A stretch of 64,000 bases of DNA, taken from contig NZ_LN614830.1 in assembly GCF_000953635.1 (NCBI RefSeq), positions 859,001 to 923,000 of the forward strand. Direction: 5' to 3'. The notes under the pieces are model-generated. The model saw nothing but the letters and a program-made list of their open reading frames with translations, was not told the origin of the DNA and made no database searches. This DNA comes from Legionella micdadei. GTDB taxonomy: Bacteria; Pseudomonadota; Gammaproteobacteria; Legionellales; Legionellaceae. Shown piece after piece: positions 20,489-30,112 of this stretch. Positions within the stretch are counted from its first letter, which is position 1, and every line of letters begins with the position of its first letter. The position numbers were made by a program, and so were the translations under genes.

Positions 20489-21190
20489 TTACCACTTTTC
20501 TGAAAATGGACGTGCTTCCACCTCAAAAGACCACGCGGAGGATGGCTGTTGTGTAAGCCAAAAAGCGGTGTTTGCTATATCATCTGGTTTAACAAAAAAA
20601 GAATCCGGTTTGTCTGGCATATATTCACGGGTTCTAGGTAAATCAACAACACCATCGATGATAATGAGGGCTACATGAATACCTTGCGGCCATAAATATT
20701 TCGCCATGGACTCAGCAAGATTGCGTTGTGCCGCCTTTGCAGGAGCGAAAGCGGCTGTTGCAATTCCTCCTCGTCTTGAGGCTGTCGCACCAATGACAAT
20801 AATGCTGCCCTGACCACTTCGTTTCATATCGGGAATGACTGCTTGACTTACCGCAAACAAGCCGAAGGCATTAATTCGCCAATTCATTTCAAAAGCCTCT
20901 GGTGTAATTTCTTCAATGTTCCCCCAAACACCAGAGCCGGCATTATAAATAACCACCTTAATTTCACCTAATTCGCTACTTATTTGCTTAAAAACCCGTT
21001 GAACCGATTGAATATCACTCACATCACATTCGTAGGCTTGTGAATTTCCGAGTTCCTGGGCAAGGTTAGCAGTAAAATCTTTCTTTCGTGCTAATAAAGC
21101 AACTTGGTAACCTTCTTTAACAAAACGGGAAGCAAAAGCAGCTCCATTGCCCGGACCAACCCCTACAACGACACATACTGATTTTTTCAT
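20489..21190 (-). CDS. Atypical SDR oxidoreductase with Phe in place of catalytic Tyr
   Basis: A 233-residue short-chain dehydrogenase fold. The nucleotide site reads VVGVGPGNGAAFA, a variant of the TGxxxGxG motif, and the NAG motif is present (YNAGSG). The active site Ser is in IGATAS, but the YxxxK motif reads FAPAK: the catalytic Tyr is Phe while Lys is kept. This fits the SDR_c10 subgroup (cd05373), known for this replacement, so it may not be a classical dehydrogenase. It is 10 bases downstream of the RlmM-like gene on the same strand. Confidence 0.85.
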   Translation of the reverse strand: MKKSVCVVVGVGPGNGAAFASRFVKEGYQVALLARKKDFTANLAQELGNSQAYECDVSDIQSVQRVFKQISSELGEIKVVIYNAGSGVWGNIEEITPEAFEMNWRINAFGLFAVSQAVIPDMKRSGQGSIIVIGATASRRGGIATAAFAPAKAAQRNLAESMAKYLWPQGIHVALIIIDGVVDLPRTREYMPDKPDSFFVKPDDIANTAFWLTQQPSSAWSFEVEARPFSEKW

Positions 21191-21200
21191 ATCTTACTCC

Positions 21201-22115
21201 CTAGTGAGGCCATGGATAAAAAAACGTGGCTTCGTGCTTGTTATAATACAGGTTTATAATGCGGGAATTAGGTATAGTTTGAAATGGTTTAAGGATTGAT
21301 AAATCAATTTTTCCCTGAAATTTTATCGTAAAAATCATGTGTTTTGCTTTACCTGAAGTAATCCATTTCATAATAAGGTCGTAAGCTCGAGTTGGATAGC
21401 AAATGACATCGGATAAAACCCAATCATAGCTTTGATCCAATTGGGCAGGGTCTATTGCAAATGCGCTTTGTTGCAAGCAATTGACTCGGGGAAGGTTAGC
21501 TATTTTGGCGTCCAGTGGAGCCTTATCTACCGCGGTGACTATTGCCCCTAGAGATTGGGCTACATAGGTCCAACCCCCTGGAGAGGCACCTAAATCCAAT
21601 ACTGTTTCCCCTGAACGAGGATATTTTTCCAAAAGAGAGAACGCTTCCCATAGTTTTAAATAAGCACGATTAGGTGGATTGATTTTATCTTCGATAAAAA
21701 TACATTTCCCATCTGGCCATTTTTTCCAGCGATTTACACTATAAACGAGGGTATTGTGGTCAAGGAGGCAAAAACTGCCTATCGAGGGGAGCTCGTCTTT
21801 AACAGGAAAATGTCGTTCGAGAGGAGGACATTGCCTTAATTGTTCTTCGATCAGGCGTGAGCGTCGTATTTGGTCAATAGGGTGCAAATACCAGAATTTT
21901 CCTGCTTGCCGTAAAATCTTTGCTGCTTGGGAAATGGACTGAAAAGTTACAATTTGGGGATCCAGCCAAATGTCCAAGGCGAAACAAGGATTGATTTTGT
22001 TAAATGGGCAAAAAACAAGATCATCAATGACTTGGGAAACTTGACCTAGCTCTTTGCCTAAAACGGGTAGAAATTCAGGTTTTACGACATAAACGGCAGC
22101 GACTTTTTCTTGCAT
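21201..22115 (-). CDS. RlmM/FtsJ-like ribose 2'-O-methyltransferase
   Basis: A 304-residue SAM-dependent methyltransferase. The C-terminal half has the FtsJ-type Rossmann core: VLDLGASPGGWT (SAM binding), SDV, and FTIKFQG, with the K-D-K-E tetrad completed by KHEATFF. The N-terminal half resembles the THUMP-like substrate domain of RlmM, which methylates C2498 of 23S rRNA, though it is shorter than the E. coli protein (366 residues). An rRNA target is likely but not certain. It is transcribed with the SDR gene. Confidence 0.82.
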   Translation of the reverse strand: MQEKVAAVYVVKPEFLPVLGKELGQVSQVIDDLVFCPFNKINPCFALDIWLDPQIVTFQSISQAAKILRQAGKFWYLHPIDQIRRSRLIEEQLRQCPPLERHFPVKDELPSIGSFCLLDHNTLVYSVNRWKKWPDGKCIFIEDKINPPNRAYLKLWEAFSLLEKYPRSGETVLDLGASPGGWTYVAQSLGAIVTAVDKAPLDAKIANLPRVNCLQQSAFAIDPAQLDQSYDWVLSDVICYPTRAYDLIMKWITSGKAKHMIFTIKFQGKIDLSILKPFQTIPNSRIINLYYNKHEATFFYPWPH

Positions 22116-22202
22116 GGGAATCCTGTAAGGTTAAAGTGACTTTTTTTATAAATTCTGTTATGAAACTTAAATAGCTGTATATATTGCATAGGAAATTCAG
22201 CA

Positions 22203-23423
22203 GTGACTCAATATCAAACGATCAAATCTTACGCTTTTCCTATTACTTTGATTTCCTCTATTATCTTAGGTGGTTTAGCAGGCTACCTATTAGGCTCAAA
22301 AGCGCATTATTTAAAATTCCTTGGTGACATTTTTCTCAATTTGTTATTCACAGCCATTGTTCCACTTATTTTTTTCTCAGTGTCTTCAGCGATTGCCCGG
22401 ACTGATTCATTAGGAAAGTTGGGTAAGATTATTCTGTACATGGCTTTAGTTTTTTTATTCACTGGCGTTGTGGCAGCGGTTTATGCGCTTTTTATTGTAA
22501 AAATTTTCCCCCCAGCACAGGGTGTTTATTTGCAGCTTGCAAACACCGAAAGTATTTCTCCACCCACTTTGTCCAGTCAGATTGTAGCAATTTTCTCTGT
22601 TCCTGACTTCACGAGTTTGCTATCGCACAAAAACATGTTGGCATTGATCGTGTTCTCACTATTAGTTGGTGTTGCTACTGCCACCGCGAATAAAAAGGGC
22701 AAAAAATTCGTTGTGTTTTTGCAGGCAGGCGAAGCCGTTTTTTTGCGCGTTTTTTCTTTAATTATGTATTATGCACCAATTGGTTTTTTTGCTTATTTTG
22801 CTGTTTTAGTGAGCGAACTTGGTCCTCAATTGATAGAAGCTTATGCTCGCATTGCTGTAATTTACTATCTTTCTGCGATTGTATATTTCATTTTAGCGTT
22901 CACGTTATACGCATATCTTGCAGATAAAGCTAAAGGAATAAAGTTATTTTGGACAAATTTATTGTTACCCTTCCTCACATCCATTGCGACATGCAGTAGT
23001 GCGGCGAGTATTCCTGCCAACTTGTTGGCAGCAAAAAAAATGCGTGTTCCTGCTGAAATTTATGAAACGGTAGTTCCGCTTGGCGCCATGATTCATAAAG
23101 ATGGTTCTGTCATTGGCGGTGTCTTTAAGATAGCGTTCTTATTCGGCATTTTTCATTTGGATTTTAACGGAGTATTTGTGTTATTTGCAGCACTTGGGGT
23201 TTCATTACTTGTAGGTACGGTAATGGGTGCTATTCCCAGTGGCGGTATGCTTGGTGAATTGTTGATTTTGACAGTATATGGTTTTCCGCCTTCGGTTTTA
23301 ATCGCTATCGCTGCAATTAGTATCATCATTGATCCGCTAGCAACGATGCTTAATGTTACCGGTGATTGTGTCGCAAGTATGATGACTGCACGCCTCAGCG
23401 AGGGTAAGAAATGGCCAGATTAA
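22203..23423 (+). CDS. Dicarboxylate/amino acid:cation symporter (DAACS family)
   Basis: A 406-residue transporter of the GltP/SDF type with about eight transmembrane helices and two re-entrant loops. The first loop has the Ser-rich ATCSSAASIPANL; the second region has MLNVTGD in place of the usual N-x-x-GD motif. Family members import C4-dicarboxylates or acidic/neutral amino acids with Na+ or H+. The start is a GTG with AGGAAA upstream. The 3' end overlaps the convergent ClC gene by four bases. The substrate cannot be assigned. Confidence 0.9.
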   Translation: MTQYQTIKSYAFPITLISSIILGGLAGYLLGSKAHYLKFLGDIFLNLLFTAIVPLIFFSVSSAIARTDSLGKLGKIILYMALVFLFTGVVAAVYALFIVKIFPPAQGVYLQLANTESISPPTLSSQIVAIFSVPDFTSLLSHKNMLALIVFSLLVGVATATANKKGKKFVVFLQAGEAVFLRVFSLIMYYAPIGFFAYFAVLVSELGPQLIEAYARIAVIYYLSAIVYFILAFTLYAYLADKAKGIKLFWTNLLLPFLTSIATCSSAASIPANLLAAKKMRVPAEIYETVVPLGAMIHKDGSVIGGVFKIAFLFGIFHLDFNGVFVLFAALGVSLLVGTVMGAIPSGGMLGELLILTVYGFPPSVLIAIAAISIIIDPLATMLNVTGDCVASMMTARLSEGKKWPD

Positions 23424-24721
23424 GGAGTGGAAATGCTTTGTTTAGAGGGAGTATGGGCTTGCCTGTTTTCATAGAAACGAAAGGTGCTTACGGAGCCAGT
23501 TACAGCAAATAAGATAGGCACAAGAAAATTAAAATTAATGCCTGTAAATTCCGCAGTAAGGACAATTGCAGTTATGGGCATTCGCTGGGCTGCTGCAAGA
23601 AACGCAGCAGCTCCGACCACAGCAAAAGCTCCTGCATCAGTGCCTGGCCATACGATAGACCACAGCCCGCCAAGTGCTATTGCTAACAATACACCATTGG
23701 CAAGTGAGGGGGTAAGCAACCCCCCTTGTGTGCCAACTTGTAAGCTGCTCCAAACAATGAATACCCTAAGTATGAGTAGTCTTATTGCTAAATCTACGCC
23801 TAGATTATCAGTAAACCCAAGTTGAATGGGACCTTTTCCATTTCCTAAGAGTTCCGGAAAATAAACAGCTAAGAGACCTATCCCAATAAAATTAAGAATA
23901 CACAAAATCAAAACGTGCCAATTGCGCGGAGCGAATTTGCGTGCTGCAGTAGTGATTTGATGAAAACGAAAAGCAGCGACGCCAAAAATAGGTCCTACAA
24001 TGATTGACCATAAGATTAAAGAGGAACTGAGCGGATAATGAGGCAGATGATATTGTGGTCCATTGCCTAAACCAATCCAGGAAACAGCAGTCGCGATTGA
24101 ACAGGTGCAAAGAGCTGGTATGACCGCTGACCAACTGAGAGTACCGAGTAATGTTTCTAAGATAAAGATGACTCCGCCAAGCGGGACATTATACACCGCA
24201 GCTAATCCTGCTCCTGCTCCGCAAGCCACCATGATTTGCGAATCTCTGATACTCAAACCTGTTTTTGCACTGAGCCAACAGGCAAAAGCTGCACCCACTT
24301 CTCGTGGCGCTACTTCACGTCCTAAAGGGGAGCCTAACGCAACCGCAATGATTTGGAGTAAAGCATTTAGCATTGTTGTACCGATTGGCATTTGCGGCTT
24401 GTCGGATTTAATCGCATTAGCAATGCTGACAAGCGGCCTACCATAGCGATAAATTGCCCACCATCCAAATCCAGCAATAAAACCACAGAGAGTAAGTACA
24501 GAAATCCGCCTTTCAGCAGTCGATGCAGTGACACCCTGCAGAAAATTTTCAGGGTGTTCTAAAGTATGGCTATAACCGTAAGCAACATGCTGGATGTGAT
24601 GCAGCAATAAAGCTAAAAACATCCCTGCCAATCCTGAGACAATACCTATAGCGATAGTAACAAAAATGAGGACAATTATAGGGGGTTCAGATTTCGATTT
24701 TTGTAAGTTTGATTGTTCCAC
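23420..24721 (-). CDS. ClC-family chloride channel/antiporter
   Basis: A 433-residue membrane protein with the ClC fold of about 10-12 helices. GSPLGREVAPREVG matches the GREGP motif and keeps the gating Glu; GGLLTPSLANG matches GGIFAPSL. The usual GSGIP motif is not clear in the N-terminal part. The gating Glu suggests H+/Cl- exchange. The start is a GTG. No CBS domains follow, as is common in bacteria. A chloride role is inferred from the family. Confidence 0.88.
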   Translation of the reverse strand: MEQSNLQKSKSEPPIIVLIFVTIAIGIVSGLAGMFLALLLHHIQHVAYGYSHTLEHPENFLQGVTASTAERRISVLTLCGFIAGFGWWAIYRYGRPLVSIANAIKSDKPQMPIGTTMLNALLQIIAVALGSPLGREVAPREVGAAFACWLSAKTGLSIRDSQIMVACGAGAGLAAVYNVPLGGVIFILETLLGTLSWSAVIPALCTCSIATAVSWIGLGNGPQYHLPHYPLSSSLILWSIIVGPIFGVAAFRFHQITTAARKFAPRNWHVLILCILNFIGIGLLAVYFPELLGNGKGPIQLGFTDNLGVDLAIRLLILRVFIVWSSLQVGTQGGLLTPSLANGVLLAIALGGLWSIVWPGTDAGAFAVVGAAAFLAAAQRMPITAIVLTAEFTGINFNFLVPILFAVTGSVSTFRFYENRQAHTPSKQSISTP

Positions 24722-24806
24722 AGCTAATCTTCTACTCCAGGGAGATTAGTGTTTATCATTTCTACCATCATGCAATTGAATTATCTTTTTCGCAAGTAGA
24801 ATTCGC

Positions 24807-26339
24807 CTAAGCCCTATGCAGAGGTAAATGAGTTTCTTGTTTCTCTTCAGGAGGCTCTATCACATCATATAAAACAGGGTTGCGGAAAAAAAAGGTTAGC
24901 GATAAGAAGATAAGCAGGGCAACCAATATCCAGCCCATTAAAAAGAAGCAATCATCCAAAGCCAAAGCAGTGGCTTGTCGATCTAGGAAAACATCAAGCT
25001 GAGCTAAGGCTTGTTTTCCGTGGATGTTAAAAAATTTTGCGCGCTCGAAGAATTGATTAGTTAGCTGGGAGAAGGCAGTCAAACTGCTCCCTAAGCGTTC
25101 ATGATAAAACACTTGCCTGCGATGCCATAAGATAAGAAATAACGATACACCTAAGCTACTTCCCAGGAGCCTTGCGACATGGAAAAAACAGAGCGTATCA
25201 GGCAATTTGTCTGAAGGATGTGTTTGTGCGGATAAACGAAAAAGAGGGGCTAAAAATAAAGCAAGTCCAACGCCTGCTAAAGCCCGGGAAAAAGCTATAC
25301 GATCAAAATTAATTTCGACATTGAAGTAAGTCGTATAAAAACTAGAAATAGCAAAGAAAACTAAGGCTATGGTCAGGGGTAAACGAGGATCATAACGCAC
25401 GCGGCTGATAACGATTGGAATCCAGGCTCCTAGTGCCATTGTCCCGATGATTAGAGCAATCCAATTGGGCGTGTAATTCACATAGAGCTTCAGCCATAAT
25501 CCTAATAAAATGACCATTCCAAAATAAATTGCAAAAAGAAAAGACACGTTTAACATGGCAAACGAAAAATAGAAATGTTTAAGCAGTCTTAAATCAAGAA
25601 TTGGGTATTTCGATGACAAACTGTGTAGGATAAAAAAAATAAGACTTATGCTTCCTGCTATCAGCAAAAAAGTAATAAGTGAAGAGCGAAACCAATCCAA
25701 TTCTTGGCCAACCGTTAAAACGGTGCCGATGAAAACAATGCTAATTGAATAAAAGAAATACCCTATCGCATCAAAATGCACTTCTTCTGGAGGATGATAG
25801 TGTTTTCTATGGGCATAGCCAACAAAAATAATAAAAAGAAGGCAAAGAGGAATGTTGGAATAAAAGAGGATACGCCAATTATGATAATAAGCTATCCAAC
25901 CACCATAAGAAGCGGCGAGCACGGGTGCCAAGGTAAAACAGACTAATAAAAGGGACAAAATGTAATCTTTATCCTTTCCCGGGGCTAATCGTGGAATAAG
26001 CGTGTAGGTGATAAGAATAAAGAGTGGTCCTGAGGCAATGCCTTCTAAAAAACGAAATAAAACGAACTCAAAATAATTTGTGGCTACAGCACAGCGCCAA
26101 GAGAAGATGCACATCAAAGTTAAACACACAAGGAAAAGATGGATAGCTCTTAATCCGGTGGAGGAGGGTTTACCCAGAGGAACCCCCAATATATTTCCAA
26201 TGCAGAAGAAACTTACTGCATAAGAAGTCAGGTAAGAGCTGCCCCCTAAGTCGCTCACTATATAAAGGCCTGACATGATGGGTAAGGTAAGGTTAAAAAC
26301 CACAGCAGCCAGCGCTAAGATGAGCACATAAAGAATCAT
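24807..26339 (-). CDS. MFS drug exporter, EmrB/DHA2 type
   Basis: A 510-residue inner-membrane transporter with about 14 hydrophobic helices, the DHA2 layout. The loop between helices 2 and 3 keeps only a weak form of the MFS motif A (GVPLGKPSSTGLR). It is the third gene of an operon with an outer-membrane factor and a membrane-fusion protein, so it is the energised pump of a tripartite exporter driven by proton flux. The substrate is unknown. The last 15 residues are a soluble tail. Confidence 0.88.
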   Translation of the reverse strand: MILYVLILALAAVVFNLTLPIMSGLYIVSDLGGSSYLTSYAVSFFCIGNILGVPLGKPSSTGLRAIHLFLVCLTLMCIFSWRCAVATNYFEFVLFRFLEGIASGPLFILITYTLIPRLAPGKDKDYILSLLLVCFTLAPVLAASYGGWIAYYHNWRILFYSNIPLCLLFIIFVGYAHRKHYHPPEEVHFDAIGYFFYSISIVFIGTVLTVGQELDWFRSSLITFLLIAGSISLIFFILHSLSSKYPILDLRLLKHFYFSFAMLNVSFLFAIYFGMVILLGLWLKLYVNYTPNWIALIIGTMALGAWIPIVISRVRYDPRLPLTIALVFFAISSFYTTYFNVEINFDRIAFSRALAGVGLALFLAPLFRLSAQTHPSDKLPDTLCFFHVARLLGSSLGVSLFLILWHRRQVFYHERLGSSLTAFSQLTNQFFERAKFFNIHGKQALAQLDVFLDRQATALALDDCFFLMGWILVALLIFLSLTFFFRNPVLYDVIEPPEEKQETHLPLHRA

Positions 26340-26392
26340 TTTATGCTTTCCCTATTACACATTTTCTCTGCAGATGTTTCCCTTTATGGTTT

Positions 26393-27658
26393 TTAATAAT
26401 GGGAATTTTTTTCATGTCCTTTTTTATTAGCGCTATTTTCATAAGGTTTATTTAGATCCCTATTCTCTTCTGAATTCTTGCTTTGTAGGGCAATGTCGCT
26501 AAGAGTAAGGGGCGTTCTGGCGTATTTTTTTAAATTAGGATCCATATTGCTGTTAATAATATTTGCGATCAGCTCCTTATCACCTTGCTCTTCGAATTGG
26601 AAAATATCAGTGGAATAACGTGGGGAATTTAAGAATGTCGTCGGTACGAGTGGTCCATTTTGGTTTCTGAGATCAGCAGTCACTTCGAGTGATAGGCCAA
26701 TGCGCAGTGGGTGTTTTTTTAATTCTTCACGATTTAATGCAACTCGAACAGGTAAGCGCTGTACGATTTTTATCCAGTTGCCTGAAAGGTTTTCGGGCGG
26801 AAGTAATGAAAAAACATTACCAGCACCACCTGGTAAACCCACGATTTGCCCGTGGAAAACCACATCACGACCGTACAAGTCTGAGGTAAATCGCACCTTT
26901 TGACCAATCCGCATTTTTTTAAGCTGTGTTTCTTTGAAATTGGCATTGACCCAGATTTGATCAAGCGGGATGATTGACATGAGCGGTTCGTTAGGTGAAA
27001 TCCACATGCCGACTTGAATTGTACGCTGAGCAACAAGCCCTTCCACAGGCGCGTAAATTTTACAACGATAAAGTTGTACCCAGGTATCGCGTACTTCTTG
27101 CGCTGCGGCTTGTACCCACGGGTGCTCAGCAATGGAAGTGCCTTGCACAAAAGCTAGCATTTTCTGATAGTTGCTTTTGGTACTTTTTAATGAAGCTTCG
27201 CTCGCCCTTAAATCATCCACAGCATGCTGATAATCCTCCAAAGACACCCCTTTAGCATCAATGACGTCGTAGCGGTGTTTGAAATTTTGTTGGGCTTTTA
27301 GAAGTTCTGCTTGCTTCACTTCAATTTCTGCCGCAAGGATAAAAACATCGTGAAATGCTTGGCACACATCTCGTACGGTTTGAGCAAGTTTCTTTTTTGC
27401 TTTCTCCAGTGCAATCAAAGAATCTGTTTCATTGAGAGAAACTAAGAGCTGTCCTTTTTTTACGAGGTAACTGTCATCTGTGTAGACAGCGGTAACAAAG
27501 CCTTTACGTAACGATTTGATATAAACTTGATTGCCTTGTACATAGGCATCATTAGTATAAGCTTGAAACCGCCAAATAAAAAACCAGTATAAAAAAAAGA
27601 TGACCAATAAACAGAGGACTATGATTGCGAATAAAAAGGATGCTGATCTTTTTTTCAT
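26393..27658 (-). CDS. Membrane-fusion protein, EmrA/HlyD type
   Basis: A 421-residue periplasmic adaptor. One N-terminal transmembrane helix (residues 7-27) is followed by a biotinyl-lipoyl-like half motif (SLRKGFVTAVYTDDSYLVKKGQLL), a coiled-coil hairpin (about residues 80-175), the second lipoyl half (APVEGLVAQRTIQVGMW) and a beta-barrel. It links the MFS pump to the outer-membrane channel. The start overlaps the stop of the upstream channel gene by four bases (ATGA), so the two are coupled. The C-terminal 70 residues are polar and probably disordered, longer than in EmrA. Confidence 0.9.
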   Translation of the reverse strand: MKKRSASFLFAIIVLCLLVIFFLYWFFIWRFQAYTNDAYVQGNQVYIKSLRKGFVTAVYTDDSYLVKKGQLLVSLNETDSLIALEKAKKKLAQTVRDVCQAFHDVFILAAEIEVKQAELLKAQQNFKHRYDVIDAKGVSLEDYQHAVDDLRASEASLKSTKSNYQKMLAFVQGTSIAEHPWVQAAAQEVRDTWVQLYRCKIYAPVEGLVAQRTIQVGMWISPNEPLMSIIPLDQIWVNANFKETQLKKMRIGQKVRFTSDLYGRDVVFHGQIVGLPGGAGNVFSLLPPENLSGNWIKIVQRLPVRVALNREELKKHPLRIGLSLEVTADLRNQNGPLVPTTFLNSPRYSTDIFQFEEQGDKELIANIINSNMDPNLKKYARTPLTLSDIALQSKNSEENRDLNKPYENSANKKGHEKNSHY

Positions 27659-29112
27659 GTCTTTTTCGCCAGTGGAACCACAGTTTGACAGTAGCCACCA
27701 CCTAGCGCCTTAATCAATTTTACCGCAGCTAAATATTGGTTATAGAGTAAGGTAACATTTATCAGTTTTCTTTGGATCACTTCTTCCTCAATAATGTACA
27801 GCTCGAAGTCACTGTCTAAACCTTTTTGTTGTCGCAAATAAGTTAAGTTATAACGCTGCTGAGCATAATTAACAATCTCTACTTGCTCTTTTTTCTGTTC
27901 ATACACGTCTTGGGCAAACGCCAACACGTCAAGCACTTCTTGTGTGCTTCTCAGTAATAAATCATTGTAGGCGTAGATCGCCGCATCAAATTCTGCTTTC
28001 GTTGCGCGAACATTCGCTGCTATCGCTCCAGCGGTAAAAATCGGTAAATGGACCGCTGGTGTAATACCTGCCTTGCCGCTAGTGATATCTAAAAATTTTC
28101 TCCACTTAGTGCTTTCCAAACCAATAAAGCCGCTAATATTAAAATCAGGGTAGAATTCAGCCTTTGCTGCGCCTGTGCGATATGCTAAAGCTTTAGCCCG
28201 CCAAATTTGTGCCATTAAATCGGGTCTACGGGCGATGAGGTCTATGGATAATGTTTTAGGAATAACCAGAGAACGCGGCAAAGAAGGGAGCGAGGAGCTA
28301 AATTGTAAGGGCGTATCAGGATTACGGCCAGCCAAGATGTTAATTAAGTGTTTATTGGTAATTAGTTCATTGTTAATGCTGGAAAGCAATTGCTTCGCTT
28401 CAAATAAATTTTCATTAGCTGAAAACCTGGGCAAATTTGAGGCGAGACCTTTTGTCGAAACTAAATTTTGTAAATTTGCGAGATGGCTGCGTACTCTAAC
28501 GAGTTGTTCATAAAGTTGTTTTCTTACCAAATTCGTTTTGTAGGCTGCGTAAACTTGGGTCAGTGCTGTGGTGGTAATTAACGCCACTTCAGCCGCTTCA
28601 GCTTCAGTGGCGAGGGCTTCGCCAATGGCTGCATGAAAGAGATTACGATTTTTGCCCCAAAAATCGAATTCATAAGTAAAGGATAATGTTAAATCGATGA
28701 GTGTTGCATTTCGGGCAAGTTTATGGTTAAACGCGCGGTATAATCCATTTTTACTCAAATATTGCCTCAGCATACTCGCGTCAAAAAACACCAGAGGAAA
28801 GAGAAGAGACCGTGTAACAATTGCTTCCTCTTTTGCAGTAGTAATACGACTCTTGATTTCTTGCAGCGAAGGGTTATTGATTAAGGCTTCTTCAATCAAA
28901 TTATTTAATTCTGGGGAGTGGAAAACTAGCCACCACCTTTTGTCTGGCCAATTGCCCTGTGAAAAAATATTTGTCTCAGCTAAAATTTTTTTAACGGCTG
29001 GATCCATATTCGGAGTGGCTTGTAAATTTTTGAGTTGTGCTTGCGGTGATAAAGAGATATTACACGAGATGAGTAAGCATGAGCTTAAGCAAATAAATAT
29101 CACTAACCGCAT
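27655..29112 (-). CDS. Outer-membrane efflux lipoprotein, TolC/NodT type
   Basis: A 485-residue outer-membrane factor. The signal peptide ends in a lipobox-like LLISC, so the protein is probably lipid-anchored as in NodT/OprM. Two repeated OEP domains follow; the conserved features NPSLQEIKSRI, RRPDLMAQIW and FPDFNISGFIGL are present. It is the first gene of the operon OMF-MFP-MFS, an uncommon but known order. It provides the exit duct for the substrate. The 204-bp upstream region should carry the promoter. Confidence 0.9.
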   Translation of the reverse strand: MRLVIFICLSSCLLISCNISLSPQAQLKNLQATPNMDPAVKKILAETNIFSQGNWPDKRWWLVFHSPELNNLIEEALINNPSLQEIKSRITTAKEEAIVTRSLLFPLVFFDASMLRQYLSKNGLYRAFNHKLARNATLIDLTLSFTYEFDFWGKNRNLFHAAIGEALATEAEAAEVALITTTALTQVYAAYKTNLVRKQLYEQLVRVRSHLANLQNLVSTKGLASNLPRFSANENLFEAKQLLSSINNELITNKHLINILAGRNPDTPLQFSSSLPSLPRSLVIPKTLSIDLIARRPDLMAQIWRAKALAYRTGAAKAEFYPDFNISGFIGLESTKWRKFLDITSGKAGITPAVHLPIFTAGAIAANVRATKAEFDAAIYAYNDLLLRSTQEVLDVLAFAQDVYEQKKEQVEIVNYAQQRYNLTYLRQQKGLDSDFELYIIEEEVIQRKLINVTLLYNQYLAAVKLIKALGGGYCQTVVPLAKKT

Positions 29113-29283
29113 AAGCAGATTCCTTGATTGCCAAAAACGAAAGGCTTTTTATAACATAGTATTTTCAACATACTATAAGAGAGTAAGTCGGGGGATTACA
29201 ATAATTTAGAAATATTATTCTTCTTTGAGGAAAAACCAGAAAATTGGAAAAAAGGGGATTGCATACCTTATGTAGGAAATAGG

Positions 29284-29308
29284 GAATGACGGATTTAATC
29301 CGTCATTC
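29284..29308. terminator. Perfect 11-bp hairpin after hsp20
   Basis: GAATGACGGAT (29284-29294) and ATCCGTCATTC (29298-29308) form a perfect stem with a three-base loop, eight bases after the hsp20 stop. There is no T-run on the minus strand, so it may work as an mRNA-stabilising hairpin. Confidence 0.5.
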
Positions 29309-29316
29309 TTAATAAA

Positions 29317-29760
29317 TTATTCTTCAATTTTTACATCTATCTTCTTTTGCACCGCACCCTTTTTCTTAGGAATAGAGATTTCTAATACGCCATGTTTATA
29401 TTTTGCGCTTATTTTTGCGTCATCGGCAGTTTCTGGTAGGCTAAAACGTCGATAAAACTGACCCTGCGAGCGCTCGATGCGGGTATAGTCTTCTTTTTTC
29501 TCCGTTTTTTCGAAGCTGCGTGAACCATGAAGTGTTAAAATATTGTTCTCCAATGAAATGTGCATGTCTTCTTTTTTAACACCAGGAATATCGGCAACCA
29601 CCAAGAAGCGCTCCTTTTCTTCTTTAATATCAACTGCGGGTGCCCATGTGCCGGTATCGACAAAAGAAGAGTCATCTAATTGGCCTCTAAAAAAATTCTC
29701 CAATAATTTCCCAAAGTCCTTTTGAAGGGGGAAATATTCACGTTTTAATAATGAATTCAT
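29317..29760 (-). CDS. Small heat-shock protein, Hsp20/alpha-crystallin family
   Basis: A 147-residue chaperone that holds unfolding proteins until they can be refolded by ATP-dependent chaperones. The alpha-crystallin domain spans about residues 42-135 (WAPAVDIKEEKERFLVVADIPGVKKEDMHISLEN as its first part), with the conserved A-x-x-x-n-GVLEISIPK end and the C-terminal I-x-V motif. The frame is open 17 codons further, but the ATG at 29760 has AAGGAG six bases upstream. It resembles the GspA-type stress protein of Legionella. A sigma-32-like promoter lies just upstream. Confidence 0.93.
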   Translation of the reverse strand: MNSLLKREYFPLQKDFGKLLENFFRGQLDDSSFVDTGTWAPAVDIKEEKERFLVVADIPGVKKEDMHISLENNILTLHGSRSFEKTEKKEDYTRIERSQGQFYRRFSLPETADDAKISAKYKHGVLEISIPKKKGAVQKKIDVKIEE

Positions 29761-29796
29761 CGCATTCTCCTTAATAAGATTATCTGGATACCTATA

Positions 29797-29825
29797 AGAT
29801 GGTGATATCAAATTTAAATTTCAAG
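29797..29825 (-). promoter_or_regulatory. Candidate heat-shock (sigma-32) promoter of hsp20
   Basis: On the minus strand CTTGAA (29825-29820) is followed after 15 bases by CACCATCT (29804-29797), close to the sigma-32 consensus CTTGAA-N13/15-CCCCAT-T. The start of transcription would be about 30 bases before the hsp20 ATG. Confidence 0.55.
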
Positions 29826-30112
29826 TGAAATTGTCAAAATAAGAAAGTTTCATCGGTGGAGGACAAAAAACCAAAACCACCCTTGCATCTAAGGGTGCCA
29901 GGTTTATTCGGTGTTGTTGCATAAGGTCTCATCTTCCCCCCTCCCCCGCACGAAGTTGGAGGCGGGAAGAGGGGGGGCATAAACTGAGAGAAAGTTGTTA
30001 TTTTTATCCGCATTTTTTTTATCCTGCAGAGAGTAAATTTTTTTCTTATTGATTCTTTCATCATAACAAGTTAAAAAAGATATATTCTGACCTTTTTGCG
30101 TAAGATCAAACC

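Noticed and set aside
24063-24446. 127-codon plus-strand frame inside the ClC gene
   Set aside because: Antisense shadow of a clear ClC transporter; the Pro/Ala-rich sequence has no family resemblance.
29834-30064. 76-codon minus-strand frame before the kinase-like gene
   Set aside because: Runs through palindromic GC-rich non-coding DNA (for example ACCCTT/AAGGGT at 29879-29896) and has no family resemblance.
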